Source: Candidatus Aquabacterium excrementipullorum (lineage in GTDB: Bacteria > Pseudomonadota > Gammaproteobacteria > Burkholderiales > Burkholderiaceae_C). Taken from it: a stretch of DNA of 64,000 nucleotides. How positions within the stretch are numbered: position 1 is the first letter of the stretch; each line of letters starts with the position of its first letter. A model generated the notes under the pieces. The model searched no databases, was not told the DNA's origin, and was given only the letters and a program-made list of their open reading frames with translations. Shown here one piece after another: positions 37,157-47,259 of the stretch. Location of the stretch: NCBI GenBank assembly GCA_019112875.1, contig DXIO01000082.1, positions 1-64,000 of the forward strand. The letters are read 5' to 3'. A program made the translations under genes and the position numbers.

Positions 37157-38932
37157 ATGATCGACTACCTCATCGAACCAGCCCAGCCACACGCCCACCG
37201 CTTCAACGTCACGCTCAAGCTGCCGCGCCAGACCGGTCCGGTGCGGCTCAGCCTGCCGGTGTGGATTCCGGGCAGCTACCTGGTGCGTGAGTTCGCGCGC
37301 CATGTGATGAGCCTGCAAGCCTGGCAAGGCAAGACGCCCTGCCCGATCACGCAGGAAGACAAGACCACCTGGGTGGTGCAGGCCAGCGGCCGCGCGGCCT
37401 TGACCGTGCGCTACGAGGTGTATGCCAACGACACCTCCGTGCGCGCGGCCTTCCTGGATGCGCGCCGAGGCTTCTTCAACGGCACCAGCGTGTTCCTGCG
37501 GGTGGAGGGCCAGGAGGCCCAAGCGCACCGCGTGCGCATCGCAGGCCTGCCGAAGGACTGGTCGGTGGCCACAGCCCTGCGCGCGGTGGACACCGATGCA
37601 CGCGGCCAGGGCTACTACCAAGCCGCCGACTACGACGAGCTCGTGGACCACCCCGTCGAGCTGGGCAAGTTCTGGCGGGGCAGCTTCAAGGCCCGCGGTG
37701 TGCCGCACGAACTGGTGGTGAGCGGCGCGGCCGACGAGGCCGACCTGGACCGCCTGATGACCGACACACAGCGCCTGTGCGAATCGCAGATCGCCTTCTG
37801 GCACGGCCGCCGCAAGCCGGTGTTCGATCGTTACGTGTTCCTGCTCAACGTGGTCGACGATGGTTATGGCGGCCTGGAGCACCGCGAAAGCACCGCGTTG
37901 ATCTGCGCACGCAAGGACATCCCCCGCCGTGGTGCGGAGCCGACGAACAGCGAGGGTTACACCACCTTGCTGGGTCTGATCAGCCACGAGTACTTCCACA
38001 CCTGGAACGTCAAGCGGCTCAAGCCTCGCGAATTCGCGCCGTATGACTACACCCGCGAGAACTACACGCGCATGCTGTGGTTCTTCGAGGGCTTCACGTC
38101 CTACTACGACGACCAGTTCCTGCTGCGCACACAGCGCGTGGATGCCGCCCACTACCTGCGCCTGCTGAACAAGCCGATCAACCAGGTGCTGGCCACGCCC
38201 GGACGTCGCACGCAGAGCGTGGCCCAGGCCAGCTTCGATGCATGGACACGCTACTACCGCCCTGACGAGAACACCGCCAACGCCACGGTGAGCTACTACA
38301 CCAAAGGCTCGCTGGTGGCGCTGGCGCTGGACCTTTCGCTGCGCGTGGGGCCCGCCCGTGCCGATGGCAGCCAACCCAGCCTGGATGGCGTGATGCACCG
38401 CCTGTGGGCCCTGGGCCGCCCCATCACCGAGGACGACGTGGTGCAGGCCCTGTGCGAGGAGGCCACGACGACGCCGCGCCATGCCAAGGACTGGCGCGAG
38501 CAGTTGAATGCCTGGGTGCACGGCACGGACGACCTGCCATTGAACTCGCTGCTGGCCGATGTGGGCGTGCAGTGGACCACCCGGTCCGGCCCGGCCGCGC
38601 AGCAACTGGGACTGCGCACCCAGGAGTCAAACGGCGGCCTCAAGGCCCAGGCCGTGATGTTCGGCAGCCCCGCCGAATCCGCCGGCATCAGTGCCGGCGA
38701 TGAGCTGATCGCCCTGGACAACTGGCGCCTGCGGCGGGTGGACGACCTGACGCACGCACGTCGGGCCGACCGCCCTCAGGCCCTGCTGATCAGCCGCGAC
38801 CAGCGCCTGCAGACCTTGACCCTGCCCGTTGCACAGACCGGCGATGACTGGGGCCGCCTGGTGTCGCTGACCCTCGGCAGCGGGCTGGACAAGACCATCG
38901 AGGCACGCCGACGCCTCTGGCTGGGCGCCTGA
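37157..38932 (+). CDS. M61 family metallopeptidase with PDZ domain
   Basis: The 591-residue protein is an M61 (glycyl aminopeptidase-like) zinc peptidase. The order is an N-terminal beta domain (RLSLPVWIPGSYLVREFARHV), then the thermolysin-like catalytic domain with zinc motif HEYFH at residues 277-281 and the downstream glutamate in WFFEGFTSYYDD, then a PDZ domain near residues 490-570 (FGSPAESAGISAGDELIALDNWRL). YGGLEHRES is also typical. No signal peptide is visible, so it is probably cytoplasmic. M61 enzymes trim N-terminal Gly, Ala or acidic residues; the substrate here is not known. Confidence 0.92.
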   Translation: MIDYLIEPAQPHAHRFNVTLKLPRQTGPVRLSLPVWIPGSYLVREFARHVMSLQAWQGKTPCPITQEDKTTWVVQASGRAALTVRYEVYANDTSVRAAFLDARRGFFNGTSVFLRVEGQEAQAHRVRIAGLPKDWSVATALRAVDTDARGQGYYQAADYDELVDHPVELGKFWRGSFKARGVPHELVVSGAADEADLDRLMTDTQRLCESQIAFWHGRRKPVFDRYVFLLNVVDDGYGGLEHRESTALICARKDIPRRGAEPTNSEGYTTLLGLISHEYFHTWNVKRLKPREFAPYDYTRENYTRMLWFFEGFTSYYDDQFLLRTQRVDAAHYLRLLNKPINQVLATPGRRTQSVAQASFDAWTRYYRPDENTANATVSYYTKGSLVALALDLSLRVGPARADGSQPSLDGVMHRLWALGRPITEDDVVQALCEEATTTPRHAKDWREQLNAWVHGTDDLPLNSLLADVGVQWTTRSGPAAQQLGLRTQESNGGLKAQAVMFGSPAESAGISAGDELIALDNWRLRRVDDLTHARRADRPQALLISRDQRLQTLTLPVAQTGDDWGRLVSLTLGSGLDKTIEARRRLWLGA

Positions 38933-38938
38933 CCGCGC

Positions 38939-40150
38939 ATGGGGCAGGACCAGGCCGGCATGGGGCCACGGCCCTGGCGGCGCCGGCTGGCGCTGGGCAC
39001 CGTCGTGGCGACGGTGCTGCTGGCCCACGCCCTGCTCACGCGCGGCATGATCAGCCAGATGGAAGGCTTGGCGGGCGATGCGCCCACCATCCAGCGCATG
39101 GAAGCCGTGATGGTGGCCGACATGCGCTTGAGCGCCCCCCCTGTGGTGGTGGCTGCACCGATGCCGCCCTCGCCCGCACCCGTCGTCGCCGCTGCGGCGC
39201 CGGAAGCAGCATCCGCCGCCTCCACACCAGCATCGAAGCCGGCCCCTGAACCGCCTGCCAGCCAGGCCTCCGCGCCGGAGCCAGCCGCCAGCGAGCCCGT
39301 GGTGGCGGCCCTGACGCCGGCATCGGCCCCCCAGAGCGCAGCCTCCTCCGCCAGTGAACCTGGCGACACGCCGCCCACGGCCGTGGCCAAGGCTTCGGCG
39401 CCCACCGACGCCGAAGCCTTCGAGTGGCCTCTGGCAACAAGGGTGACCTTCAAGGCCGAGGGCTACATCCGCGGGCCCATCTACGGGCAGGCCCAAGTGG
39501 AATGGGTTCGGCAAGGCACGCGCTACCAAGTCCACGTGGATGCCTCGGTGGGCCCGAGCTTCGCGCCCCTGGGTTCGCAACGCTGGACGAGCGAGGGCGA
39601 CATCACACCCGCCGGCCTGGAGCCCAAACGCTTCGAATCGATCAACAAGCTCCTGATCAGCAGCGGCACCCCGCGCCGCGTGATCTTTCATCCTGGCGAG
39701 GTCGAACTGGCCGATGGCAAGCGCGAGCCCAAGCTGCCGATGGTGCAGGACCCGGCCAGTCACTACATCCAACTGGCCTACCAGGCCCTGCTCGATCCCA
39801 CGCTGATGCGGGTGGGCGGCACGCTCTCCATGCCGCTGGCCTGGACACGCAAGCAGGACACCGTGGTCTACGACATCGAGGCCAGGGAAGAGCTGGACAC
39901 CCCGCTGGGCAAGATCGACACCTTCCGGCTCAAGCCGCGTCCGCTGGCCAGCAGCCAGAAGGACAACGAGAAGGAAAAGCAGCGGGACGAGATCCTGGCC
40001 GAGATCTGGATCGCGCCCAGCCTGCAGTACCTGCCCATCCGCATGCTGCTGCGCCAGGGCAAGGCCAACTACCTGGACATGAAGATGGACAAGATGCCGC
40101 AGCAGACGGCAGCCCCCCCCGCACAGGATGTGCCGCCAGCGCAGAAGTAG
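38939..40150 (+). CDS. DUF3108 membrane-anchored protein
   Basis: This 403-residue protein has an N-terminal membrane anchor (LALGTVVATVLLAHALLT), then a ~100-residue Ala/Pro/Ser linker. A C-terminal ~230-residue beta-rich domain matches DUF3108 (VTFKAEGYIRGPIYGQAQVEWVRQGTRYQVHV, GSQRWTSEGDITPAGLEPKRFE, IWIAPSLQYLPIRMLLRQG). The domain is predicted to lie in the periplasm. DUF3108 has no firm function; the beta-strand pattern recalls lipid or outer-membrane-linked proteins. It follows the M61 gene by 6 bases, so they probably form one transcript. Confidence 0.82.
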   Translation: MGQDQAGMGPRPWRRRLALGTVVATVLLAHALLTRGMISQMEGLAGDAPTIQRMEAVMVADMRLSAPPVVVAAPMPPSPAPVVAAAAPEAASAASTPASKPAPEPPASQASAPEPAASEPVVAALTPASAPQSAASSASEPGDTPPTAVAKASAPTDAEAFEWPLATRVTFKAEGYIRGPIYGQAQVEWVRQGTRYQVHVDASVGPSFAPLGSQRWTSEGDITPAGLEPKRFESINKLLISSGTPRRVIFHPGEVELADGKREPKLPMVQDPASHYIQLAYQALLDPTLMRVGGTLSMPLAWTRKQDTVVYDIEAREELDTPLGKIDTFRLKPRPLASSQKDNEKEKQRDEILAEIWIAPSLQYLPIRMLLRQGKANYLDMKMDKMPQQTAAPPAQDVPPAQK

Positions 40151-40159
40151 ATCAGTCGA

Positions 40160-40936
40160 TCAGCCGCCGCTCTTGGCGGATGCCTTGTTCAGGCGCTGCT
40201 CGATCACATTGGTGGGTGCAGCCGAGGCCAGGCGGCTGCCATCCTCGAAGAACATCGCAGGCGTGCCGTTGACGCGGTACTTCTGCGCCATGGCCAGGTT
40301 GCGTTGCGTGGGCGAGGCACACATGCCCATGGACTTGGCCGGCACCTGGCCATTGAGCATCCAGTCGCGCCAGGCCGAGGTACGGTCCCTCAGGCACCAG
40401 ATGTTCTCGGCCTTGACCTTGGAGTCATCGCCCAGGATGGGGATGATGAAGGTGTAGACCGTGATGTCCTTGACCTGCTGGAGCGACTTCTCCAGGTGCT
40501 TGCAATAGCCGCAGTTGGGATCGGCGAAGACGACCAGCTTGCGCCGGCCATTGCCGTTCTTCCAGACCACGGCATCCTTGAGCGGCAAGGTGGCGAAATC
40601 GACCTTGTTGATCTCGTCCAGGCGCTCTTCGGTGAGGTTTCGCTGCGTGCGGGTCTCGATCAGGTTGCCCTCGATCAGGTACTCGCCCTTGGCATCGGTG
40701 TAGAACACGTGGTCGCCTGCGCGCACCTCGATCAGGCCGGCCACCGGGGCGGGGCGCAGTTCATCCACGGCGGGGATGGAGGGCAGTCGCTGCGCCAGCT
40801 TCTGCTTGATCGCCGACTGCTGGGCATCGGTCAGGTCGTTCTGCGCCATCGCGGGCACGGCCATGGCCAACGTGCCGATGGCGGCCAGCGTCAGGGCGGT
40901 GAAGGTGCGCCGCACGGGCGTCAGGGAAACATGCAT
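40160..40936 (-). CDS. dsbC: thiol:disulfide interchange protein DsbC
   Basis: DsbC is a periplasmic disulfide isomerase that repairs wrong disulfides and is kept reduced by DsbD. The 258-residue protein has a signal peptide cut near AMAQ, an N-terminal dimerisation domain (AGLIEVRAGDHVFYTDAKGEYLIEGNLIE), and a thioredoxin-fold domain with active site CGYC at residues 142-145. A further pair of cysteines (WCLRD and MGMCASP) forms the structural disulfide. The cis-proline is in NGTPAMFF. ATG at 40936 is chosen for GAGGAG six bases upstream; an ATG at 40951 overlaps the UbiH-type stop. Confidence 0.95.
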   Translation of the reverse strand: MHVSLTPVRRTFTALTLAAIGTLAMAVPAMAQNDLTDAQQSAIKQKLAQRLPSIPAVDELRPAPVAGLIEVRAGDHVFYTDAKGEYLIEGNLIETRTQRNLTEERLDEINKVDFATLPLKDAVVWKNGNGRRKLVVFADPNCGYCKHLEKSLQQVKDITVYTFIIPILGDDSKVKAENIWCLRDRTSAWRDWMLNGQVPAKSMGMCASPTQRNLAMAQKYRVNGTPAMFFEDGSRLASAAPTNVIEQRLNKASAKSGG

Positions 40937-40947
40937 GTTGACTCCTC

Positions 40948-42108
40948 TCATTGATCGAGCGCGTGCCCGACCAGCCACCGCTTGACGGGGCTCCATCGGT
41001 TCAGCAGACCCATGCCGGTGTTGCGGAGTTCCCGCACCGCGCCCTGGTTCTGTGCAAAAAGGTGCAGCAGGCCATCGGTGAGGCCCACCATGGCGCGAGT
41101 GGGCGCCCAGCGCGCACGCTCGTAGCGGCGCAGCACGCGCTCGTCGCCCGGTGAGCGCCAGGGTTCGCGCTCGCGGGCTTCGCGCAGCACGGTGGCCAGG
41201 GTGTCCACATCCGCCAGCCCCAGGTTCAGCCCCTGGCCGGCGAGCGGATGCACCTGGTGGGCCGCATCGCCCAGCAGCACCCAGCCGGGTCCGCTCCACG
41301 GCGAGGCCTGCGCGACCGCCAGGGGCCAGGCCGCCGGCGCGCCATGCAGTTGCAGCTCGCCCACCTGGGCCGCGCCCTCTGGATCACTGTCGCGGATGGC
41401 CTGCATCAAGCCGGCTTCGAAAGCGGCCGCCGGCTCGGCCAGCCACTGGCTGGCCTGCGCCTGCGGCATGGACCACACCAGCCCATAGGAGGCACCGGGT
41501 TCGGGATCATGGAACGGCAGCAGCGCCAGAACGTCCGGCGAGCGGAACCACTGGCGTGCCATGCCCGCGTGCGGCCGGCTGGCCTTCAGACGTGCCGCCA
41601 CCGCCCAATGGCCGTATTCCTGGCGAGAGAAGGAGGCGCCCAGCGCCTCGCGTGTCTGGGAATGCTTGCCCTCGCACACGGCCAGCAGCGAGGCCTGCGG
41701 TGCGGCAGCCCCCTCCACGGCATCGACCTGGGTGACATGAGGCGCGTAGCGGATCGCATCGCCGAGCAGGCGCTCCAGGGCAGCGGCATCCACGATCCAG
41801 GCCAGTTCGCTCACACATTGCTGCCATGCGGAAAATGAGAGCTCACCGCCTTTGTCGCCTCTGACCGACATCGCGTGCACCGGCGTCGCGAATTGTTTCA
41901 ATTGCGGCCACACGCGCAGGCGCTCCAGCACGGCGATGGAGCGTGCGTTGAGCGCGTAGGTGCGGATGTCGTTCTCGCGCGGCGCCAGCGAGCCCGGCTC
42001 ACAGGCCAGCGCCACCCGCCACCCCTGGCCAGAAAGGGCCAGGGCCAGGGCGCGCCCCACGGCCCCGTTGCCACTGACGCACACGTCGAATACAGCTGAT
42101 TTCATCAT
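40948..42108 (-). CDS. FAD-dependent monooxygenase of the UbiH/UbiF family
   Basis: The 386-residue enzyme is a class A flavin hydroxylase. The dinucleotide-binding motif VSGNGAVGRALALAL is at the N-terminus, the middle motif is present, and the FAD-ribityl motif GWVLLGDAAHQVHPLAGQGLNLGLADV is clear. UbiH/UbiF/UbiI homologues hydroxylate the ring of ubiquinone precursors; which position this enzyme uses cannot be told from sequence. UbiL/UbiM-type broad enzymes are also possible. It sits directly before dsbC (within 11 bases), an arrangement conserved in Burkholderiales. Confidence 0.9.
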   Translation of the reverse strand: MMKSAVFDVCVSGNGAVGRALALALSGQGWRVALACEPGSLAPRENDIRTYALNARSIAVLERLRVWPQLKQFATPVHAMSVRGDKGGELSFSAWQQCVSELAWIVDAAALERLLGDAIRYAPHVTQVDAVEGAAAPQASLLAVCEGKHSQTREALGASFSRQEYGHWAVAARLKASRPHAGMARQWFRSPDVLALLPFHDPEPGASYGLVWSMPQAQASQWLAEPAAAFEAGLMQAIRDSDPEGAAQVGELQLHGAPAAWPLAVAQASPWSGPGWVLLGDAAHQVHPLAGQGLNLGLADVDTLATVLREAREREPWRSPGDERVLRRYERARWAPTRAMVGLTDGLLHLFAQNQGAVRELRNTGMGLLNRWSPVKRWLVGHALDQ

Positions 42109-42278
42109 GAGGCATTCTAGAGGTCCCGTTCAGCGTCCGCCGCATCAGGGCTGTGCCGGACTGACTGGGCTTTCATTTGCATCTAGAGTACGGCTTATCG
42201 GACCGCTTTTGCTTGGCCATGGTCAAACGGGCGGCTTGACGACCAGCGGGCCGACTGACGGAAGTCCGACAACAAACG

Positions 42279-44153
42279 ATGTCAATGACGACGCAAGAAC
42301 AGGGCAGTGGTGGACCGGTGATCGCCATGCTGGAGCGCAAGACCAGCCTGGTGATCCTGGCCATTGGGGCCATGGCCACCATCGTGGTCTACGCCATCGA
42401 AACACTCACGGAGGCCAACACCACGCTGGACCGCTGGGTGCAGCCCATCCTGGCACTGGCGCTGTTCTGCCTGTTCCTGCGTCTGCGACGTCGCCCTGAA
42501 ACCCTGGTCACGACGCAGCGCTGGGGCGTGGCATGCCTGCAGATCTACTTCGTCAGCGGCGTGGTGCACCTGAGCGTGCTGGCGCCGCAGCAGATCACCA
42601 TCTACTGGATGGCCACCACCTACATGTGGACGGTGCTGATCACGCTGGTATTGCACATGACCTGGCCGCAAAGGGCCGCGCTGATGTGGTCGGTGTCGCT
42701 CGCCGGCGTGGTGTCCATCCCACCGCTGATCGCGAGGTTGCATGTGCCTGCCGCACGCTGGGACACGGAGTTCGCACCGCTGATGCTCAACGGGCTGCTG
42801 GTGGAACTGGCCATGCTGATGAGCCTGATGAGCGTGTCGCGGCTGCGGCATGGGGTGATGCAGGTCCTGGCCACGGGCGGTCCCGTCGGCCCCGCCGATG
42901 CACGCAAGGCGCTGGAGCGCTGGCTGCACGAGAAAACCAATACCCTGGCCGAGGCACGAGATTCCGCCGAGGCCGCCTCGCGTGCCAAGAGCCAGTTCCT
43001 GGCCGTGATGAGCCACGAACTGCGCACGCCGCTGCATGCGATGCTCGTGTCCGCCGACCTGCTGGCCGAGAAGGACGAGCCCGGCCGCAGCGATCCAGCC
43101 ACGGCGGCCGAGCGCAATGCCCGCCTGGTGTCCACCATCCAGAGCAGTGGCAAGCACTTGCTGGCGCTGATCGACCAGGTGCTGGATTTGTCGCGCATCG
43201 AGGCCGGCAAGGTGGTGATGGTGCACGAGCCCATGGACCTGGTGACCGCCTGCCGCCGCGCTACTGAAGCGGTCTCGCCCATGACGCAGCGAAAGGGACT
43301 GACCTTGCGGCTGAATGTCGCATCCGATCTGGTGCTGCAACGGCGGGGCGACACCTTGCGCCTGTCGCAGGTGCTGATCAACCTGCTGGCCAATGCGGCC
43401 AAGTTCACCGAGCACGGCGGCATCCGGCTGGATGTCTCGCGCGTGGACGACGAGCGCGTGCGCTTCGAGGTGATCGACACGGGCCCCGGGTTGTCGGAAG
43501 AAGCCCAGCAGCGTGTGTTCGACGCCTTCTACCAGGTCGACCACGACAGCACCCGCCGCAACGGTGGCGTGGGCCTGGGGCTGACGATCACGCAAGAGCT
43601 CGTGACGCTGGCCGGCGGCACCCTGTCGCTGCAAAGCCGCCTGGGCCACGGCACCACCGTGCGTGTGGACCTGCCCCTGCCGCCCACCCAGGACGTGACG
43701 CCGTCGGTCGTGCCCATTCCGCTGCGACCCGACCATCTGGCCGGCACCCGTGTGCTCGTGGTCGAGGACGATCCCGTCAACAGCATGCTGGCCTGCGAAG
43801 TGCTGTGCGGGGTGCGCGCCGATGCGCAAGCGGTGGAAAGCGGCGAGGCGGCCCTGCTCTACCTGCGCGAGCACCCGGTGGACATCGTGCTGATGGACTT
43901 CCGCATGCCCGGCATGGACGGCCTGGAGGCCACCTGCCGTATCCGACAGGGCGAAGCCGGCCCCGAGGCCGTGGACGTGCCCGTGCTGGGCCTCACGGCC
44001 AACGCCCATGCGGAAGACCGCGAACAATGCCTGGCCGCCGGCATGAGCGAGGTGCTGACCAAGCCCATCGAGCGCCGGCAGCTGATCCAGGCCGTGGAAC
44101 AGTGGCAGCGCCCGCCCCGAGCCCAGGCACCTCGGCTGAAAACCGCCTCGTGA
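42279..44153 (+). CDS. hybrid sensor histidine kinase with receiver domain
   Basis: The 624-residue protein has about six membrane segments in the first 190 residues ([47 protein letters not shown] and others), with no large periplasmic sensor. A short linker leads to the HisKA domain with phospho-acceptor His246 ([10 protein letters not shown]). A HATPase domain follows ([43 protein letters not shown]), then a C-terminal receiver with [10 protein letters not shown], Asp540 in [11 protein letters not shown], and LTKPI. It is a stand-alone gene: no response regulator or Hpt protein is adjacent. The membrane-embedded design suggests it senses a membrane or lipid signal. Confidence 0.92.
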   Translation: MSMTTQEQGSGGPVIAMLERKTSLVILAIGAMATIVVYAIETLTEANTTLDRWVQPILALALFCLFLRLRRRPETLVTTQRWGVACLQIYFVSGVVHLSVLAPQQITIYWMATTYMWTVLITLVLHMTWPQRAALMWSVSLAGVVSIPPLIARLHVPAARWDTEFAPLMLNGLLVELAMLMSLMSVSRLRHGVMQVLATGGPVGPADARKALERWLHEKTNTLAEARDSAEAASRAKSQFLAVMSHELRTPLHAMLVSADLLAEKDEPGRSDPATAAERNARLVSTIQSSGKHLLALIDQVLDLSRIEAGKVVMVHEPMDLVTACRRATEAVSPMTQRKGLTLRLNVASDLVLQRRGDTLRLSQVLINLLANAAKFTEHGGIRLDVSRVDDERVRFEVIDTGPGLSEEAQQRVFDAFYQVDHDSTRRNGGVGLGLTITQELVTLAGGTLSLQSRLGHGTTVRVDLPLPPTQDVTPSVVPIPLRPDHLAGTRVLVVEDDPVNSMLACEVLCGVRADAQAVESGEAALLYLREHPVDIVLMDFRMPGMDGLEATCRIRQGEAGPEAVDVPVLGLTANAHAEDREQCLAAGMSEVLTKPIERRQLIQAVEQWQRPPRAQAPRLKTAS

Positions 44154-44235
44154 ACCGCGTCATGGCGCGGCCAAGCGGCGGCGTCCACTAAAATGGCGGG
44201 TTGATTTCTCCCCTTGCGACCTGACAGGACCGACC

Positions 44236-45330
44236 ATGAGCCTCAAATGCGGCATCGTGGGCTTGCCCAATGTGGGCAAATCCACCCTCTTCAACGCGCT
44301 GACCAAGGCCGGCATCGCTGCTGAGAACTATCCCTTCTGCACCATCGAGCCCAACGTGGGCGTGGTGGAAGTGCCCGATCCCCGCCTGCAGGCCCTGGCC
44401 GACATCGTCGGGCCCGAGCGCATCCTGCCGGCCATCGTCGAGTTCGTGGACATCGCCGGCCTGGTGGCGGGCGCCTCCAAGGGCGAAGGCCTGGGCAACC
44501 AGTTCCTCTCGCACATCCGCGAAACCGACGCCATCGTCAACGTGGTGCGCTGCTTCGAAGACGACAACGTGATCCACGTGGCCGGCAAGGTCGATCCGAT
44601 CGCCGACATCGAGGTCATCCAGACCGAGCTGTGCCTGGCCGACATGGGCACCGTCGAGAAAAGCCTGCACCGCTACAACAAGGCGGCCCGCTCGGGCAAC
44701 GACAAGGAAGCCGCCGCGCTGGTGAAGGTGCTCGAGAAGTGCCAGGCCGCGCTGGACCAGGCCAAGCCGGTACGCACCATCGATTTCAGCAAGGAAGAGC
44801 TGGCCATCCTCAAGCCCCTGTGCCTGATCACGGCCAAGCCAGCCATGTTCGTGGGCAACGTGTCGGAAGACGGCTTCGAGAACAACCCGCTGCTCGACCG
44901 CCTGAAGGAATACGCCGCCGCCCAGAAGGGCCCCGTGGTGGCCATCTGCGCCAAGACGGAAGCCGAATTGTCGGAGATGGAAGACGAAGACCGCGCCATG
45001 TTCCTGGCCGAGATGGGCCAGGACGAGCCGGGCCTGAACCGACTGATCCGCGCCGCCTTCAAGCTGCTGGGCCTGCAGACCTACTTCACCGCCGGTGTGA
45101 AGGAAGTGCGCGCCTGGACAGTGCCCGTGGGCGCCACCGCGCCGCAGGCCGCCGGCGTGATCCATACGGATTTCGAGCGTGGCTTCATTCGTGCGCAGAC
45201 GATCTCGTATGACGACTACATCACCTTCAAGGGCGAACAAGGCTCGAAGGACGCGGGCAAGATGCGCGCGGAAGGCAAGGAGTACATCGTCAAGGATGGC
45301 GATGTGCTCAACTTCCTTTTCAACGTTTGA
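44236..45330 (+). CDS. ychF: redox-regulated ATPase YchF
   Basis: YchF is an Obg-family P-loop NTPase that prefers ATP over GTP, binds ribosomes and dampens oxidative-stress responses. The 364-residue protein starts with G1 [12 protein letters not shown], then [16 protein letters not shown]3 [20 protein letters not shown] and an NVS-type motif in place of G4. A coiled-coil insert lies at about residues 130-195. The C-terminal TGS-like domain shows [30 protein letters not shown]. Length matches E. coli YchF (363). It ends before a strong bidirectional terminator. Confidence 0.97.
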   Translation: MSLKCGIVGLPNVGKSTLFNALTKAGIAAENYPFCTIEPNVGVVEVPDPRLQALADIVGPERILPAIVEFVDIAGLVAGASKGEGLGNQFLSHIRETDAIVNVVRCFEDDNVIHVAGKVDPIADIEVIQTELCLADMGTVEKSLHRYNKAARSGNDKEAAALVKVLEKCQAALDQAKPVRTIDFSKEELAILKPLCLITAKPAMFVGNVSEDGFENNPLLDRLKEYAAAQKGPVVAICAKTEAELSEMEDEDRAMFLAEMGQDEPGLNRLIRAAFKLLGLQTYFTAGVKEVRAWTVPVGATAPQAAGVIHTDFERGFIRAQTISYDDYITFKGEQGSKDAGKMRAEGKEYIVKDGDVLNFLFNV

Positions 45331-45371
45331 TCGCTGATTGATCGCGCCAGGGCTTGTGAGCGCCCCTCGCG

Positions 45372-45409
45372 AAAATCCCCGTGAGCCTTTGCCGGCCACG
45401 GGGATTTTT
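45372..45409. terminator. bidirectional terminator between ychF and the nitroreductase gene
   Basis: A perfect 12-bp stem AAAATCCCCGTG/CACGGGGATTTT with a 13-base loop has A residues before and T residues after, so it works for both convergent genes. Confidence 0.92.
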
Positions 45410-45426
45410 CATGGCCGACGCTGAAG

Positions 45427-46086
45427 TCAGATCCGTGTCAACGTGGCCACCTCGGCCAGGCGCGACTTGGGCAGCTTGGCGTTGAAGTCGCTCTCGGCGT
45501 GATAGCCCAGCGCGCAGGCCACCACGGCGGTAAAGCCGCGCTCGCGCAGGCCCAGGGCCTCGTCCAGCGCCTTGCTGTCGATGCCTTCCATCGGCGTGGC
45601 GTCGATGCCCAGCGTGGCCGCGCCCAGCAGCAAGGTGCCCAACGACAGGTAGAGCTGCTTCTCCATCCAGTGCTGCAGATCCTTGGTCTGGTAGCGGTGG
45701 ATGTCGACATAGCCCTGGCGGCTCTTGCGCTGCGTGGCGCGGGCGCCTTCGGCGGCGAAGCGGCCATCGCGCTCTTCCTGGTCGAGCAGCGCTTCCAGAT
45801 AGTCGTCGGACAGATCCGTACGGGCGCACAGCACGACCACGTGCGAGGCGTTCAGGATCTTGGGCTCGTTGTACGAGAAGCCACCCTGCGCGCCCTTGGC
45901 CACCTGCGCCTTGCCTTCGTCGGTGGAGGCCACCACGAAGTGCCAGGGTTGCGAATTGACCGACGAGGGGCTGTTGCGCAGCAGGGTCAGCAGTTCTTCG
46001 ATCTGCGCCTGCGGAATCTTGCGCGAAGCATCGTAGGCCTTGGTGGTGTAGCGGGTCTGGGAAATTTGGACGAGGCTCATGGCCAT
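45427..46086 (-). CDS. oxygen-insensitive NAD(P)H nitroreductase (NfsB family)
   Basis: This 219-residue FMN enzyme belongs to the NfsB/dihydropteridine reductase group, which reduces nitroaromatics, quinones and pterins by two-electron steps. Visible features are RYTTKAYDASRKIP, the FMN-binding LRNSPSSVNSQPWHFVV, the segment KQLYLSLGTLLLGAATLGIDATPMEGID, and ACALGYHAESDFNAKLPKSRL at the C-terminus. The start ATG at 46086 has AGGAG four bases upstream. It is separate from the downstream oxidoreductase gene by about 60 bases and may share a transcript with it. Confidence 0.92.
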   Translation of the reverse strand: MAMSLVQISQTRYTTKAYDASRKIPQAQIEELLTLLRNSPSSVNSQPWHFVVASTDEGKAQVAKGAQGGFSYNEPKILNASHVVVLCARTDLSDDYLEALLDQEERDGRFAAEGARATQRKSRQGYVDIHRYQTKDLQHWMEKQLYLSLGTLLLGAATLGIDATPMEGIDSKALDEALGLRERGFTAVVACALGYHAESDFNAKLPKSRLAEVATLTRI

Positions 46087-46145
46087 GGCTCCTTGAACTG
46101 CAAAGGATGTGAAGGATGGGACGATAGCGAAGCTGGCGCGGTCTG

Positions 46146-47153
46146 TCAGAAGCCCGACAACACGACCTTGCCGCGCGCTCGGTGACTCTCGACCAGGGCA
46201 TGGGCGCGGCGCAGGTTGGCTGCGTTGATGGGGCCGAAATCCTCGCTGAACGTGGTCTTGAGCACGCCTTGGTCCACCAGTTGGGACACGCGGTCGAGCA
46301 ACTCGTGCTGCCGGACCATGTCCGGCGTTTCGAACAGCGAACGCGTGAACATCAGCTCCCAGTGCAGCGACAGGCTCTTGGCCTTCAGCGGCATGGCATC
46401 GAGCGTGGCCGGGTCGTCGATCAGCGCCAGGCGACCTTGCGGGCGCAGCGCTTCGATGATCTGGGCGTAGTGGACGTCGGTGTGCGTGAGGCTGGCGACC
46501 ATGTCGACCAAGGGCAAGTTGGCCTTGCGCAGTTCGTCTGCCAGAGGCTGGCTGTGGTCGATCACATGGTGGGCGCCCAACTGGCGCACCCAGTCGGCCG
46601 TTTCGGGCCGCGAGGCGGTGCCGATCACCGTGAGCTTGGTGAGCTGACGCGCTAGCTGCGTGAGGATGGAGCCCACGCCACCGGCCGCGCCGATGATCAA
46701 GAGGCTCTGGCCCTCGCCGCCGCCTTCGGGCACGCCCAGGCGATCAAACAGCAGCTCCCACGCGGTGATGGCCGTGAGCGGCAAGGCTGCGGCCTGGGCG
46801 GCGCTCAGCGTGCGGGGCTTGTGGCCCACCAAGCGCTCGTCGACCAAGTGGTATTCGCTGTTGGTGCCGGGGCGCTTGAGGGCGCCGGCGTAGAAGACCT
46901 CGTCGCCCGGCTTGAAGAGGCTCACTTCGCTGCCCACGGCGTGCACCACGCCCACGGCATCCCAACCCAGCACGCGCCAGCCCTCGGTGGGCGAGTTGGC
47001 GCGGATCTTGGTGTCCACCGGGTTGACGGACACGGCGTGCACCTGCACCAGCAGGTCGCGCGGGCCGGGCAGCGGCATGGGCAGGTCGATGTCGATCAGC
47101 GAACGCGGGTCGTCGGCAGGCAGGCCGTGCTGGGTGTAGGCGATGGCTTTCAT
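46146..47153 (-). CDS. zinc-type alcohol dehydrogenase-like (quinone oxidoreductase) protein
   Basis: The 335-residue protein is a medium-chain dehydrogenase of the zinc-free quinone-oxidoreductase type. It shows VSVNPVDTKIR and GWDAVGVVHAVG in the GroES-like domain, and the NADPH-binding IIGAAGGVGSILTQLARQL. The cysteines of the zinc-binding alcohol dehydrogenases are absent. It likely reduces quinones or enones; the true substrate is unknown. ATG at 47153 is used; a TTG at 47165 is possible. It is divergent from the LysR gene with a 106-base gap, so this regulator probably controls it. Confidence 0.88.
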   Translation of the reverse strand: MKAIAYTQHGLPADDPRSLIDIDLPMPLPGPRDLLVQVHAVSVNPVDTKIRANSPTEGWRVLGWDAVGVVHAVGSEVSLFKPGDEVFYAGALKRPGTNSEYHLVDERLVGHKPRTLSAAQAAALPLTAITAWELLFDRLGVPEGGGEGQSLLIIGAAGGVGSILTQLARQLTKLTVIGTASRPETADWVRQLGAHHVIDHSQPLADELRKANLPLVDMVASLTHTDVHYAQIIEALRPQGRLALIDDPATLDAMPLKAKSLSLHWELMFTRSLFETPDMVRQHELLDRVSQLVDQGVLKTTFSEDFGPINAANLRRAHALVESHRARGKVVLSGF

Positions 47154-47259
47154 GGCATTGCTCAAAGGTGCTTGTTGTTAGGCATGGACGCATGATCCGC
47201 CGTGCGAGCTGTTCGATAAAGATGCAAAATCACCCAACACTTTCTCTGCTGGAGTGAAA

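Noticed and set aside
37052-38605. 517-residue open frame antisense to the M61 peptidase
   Set aside because: The plus-strand frame has the intact HEYFH peptidase; the antisense has no motifs.
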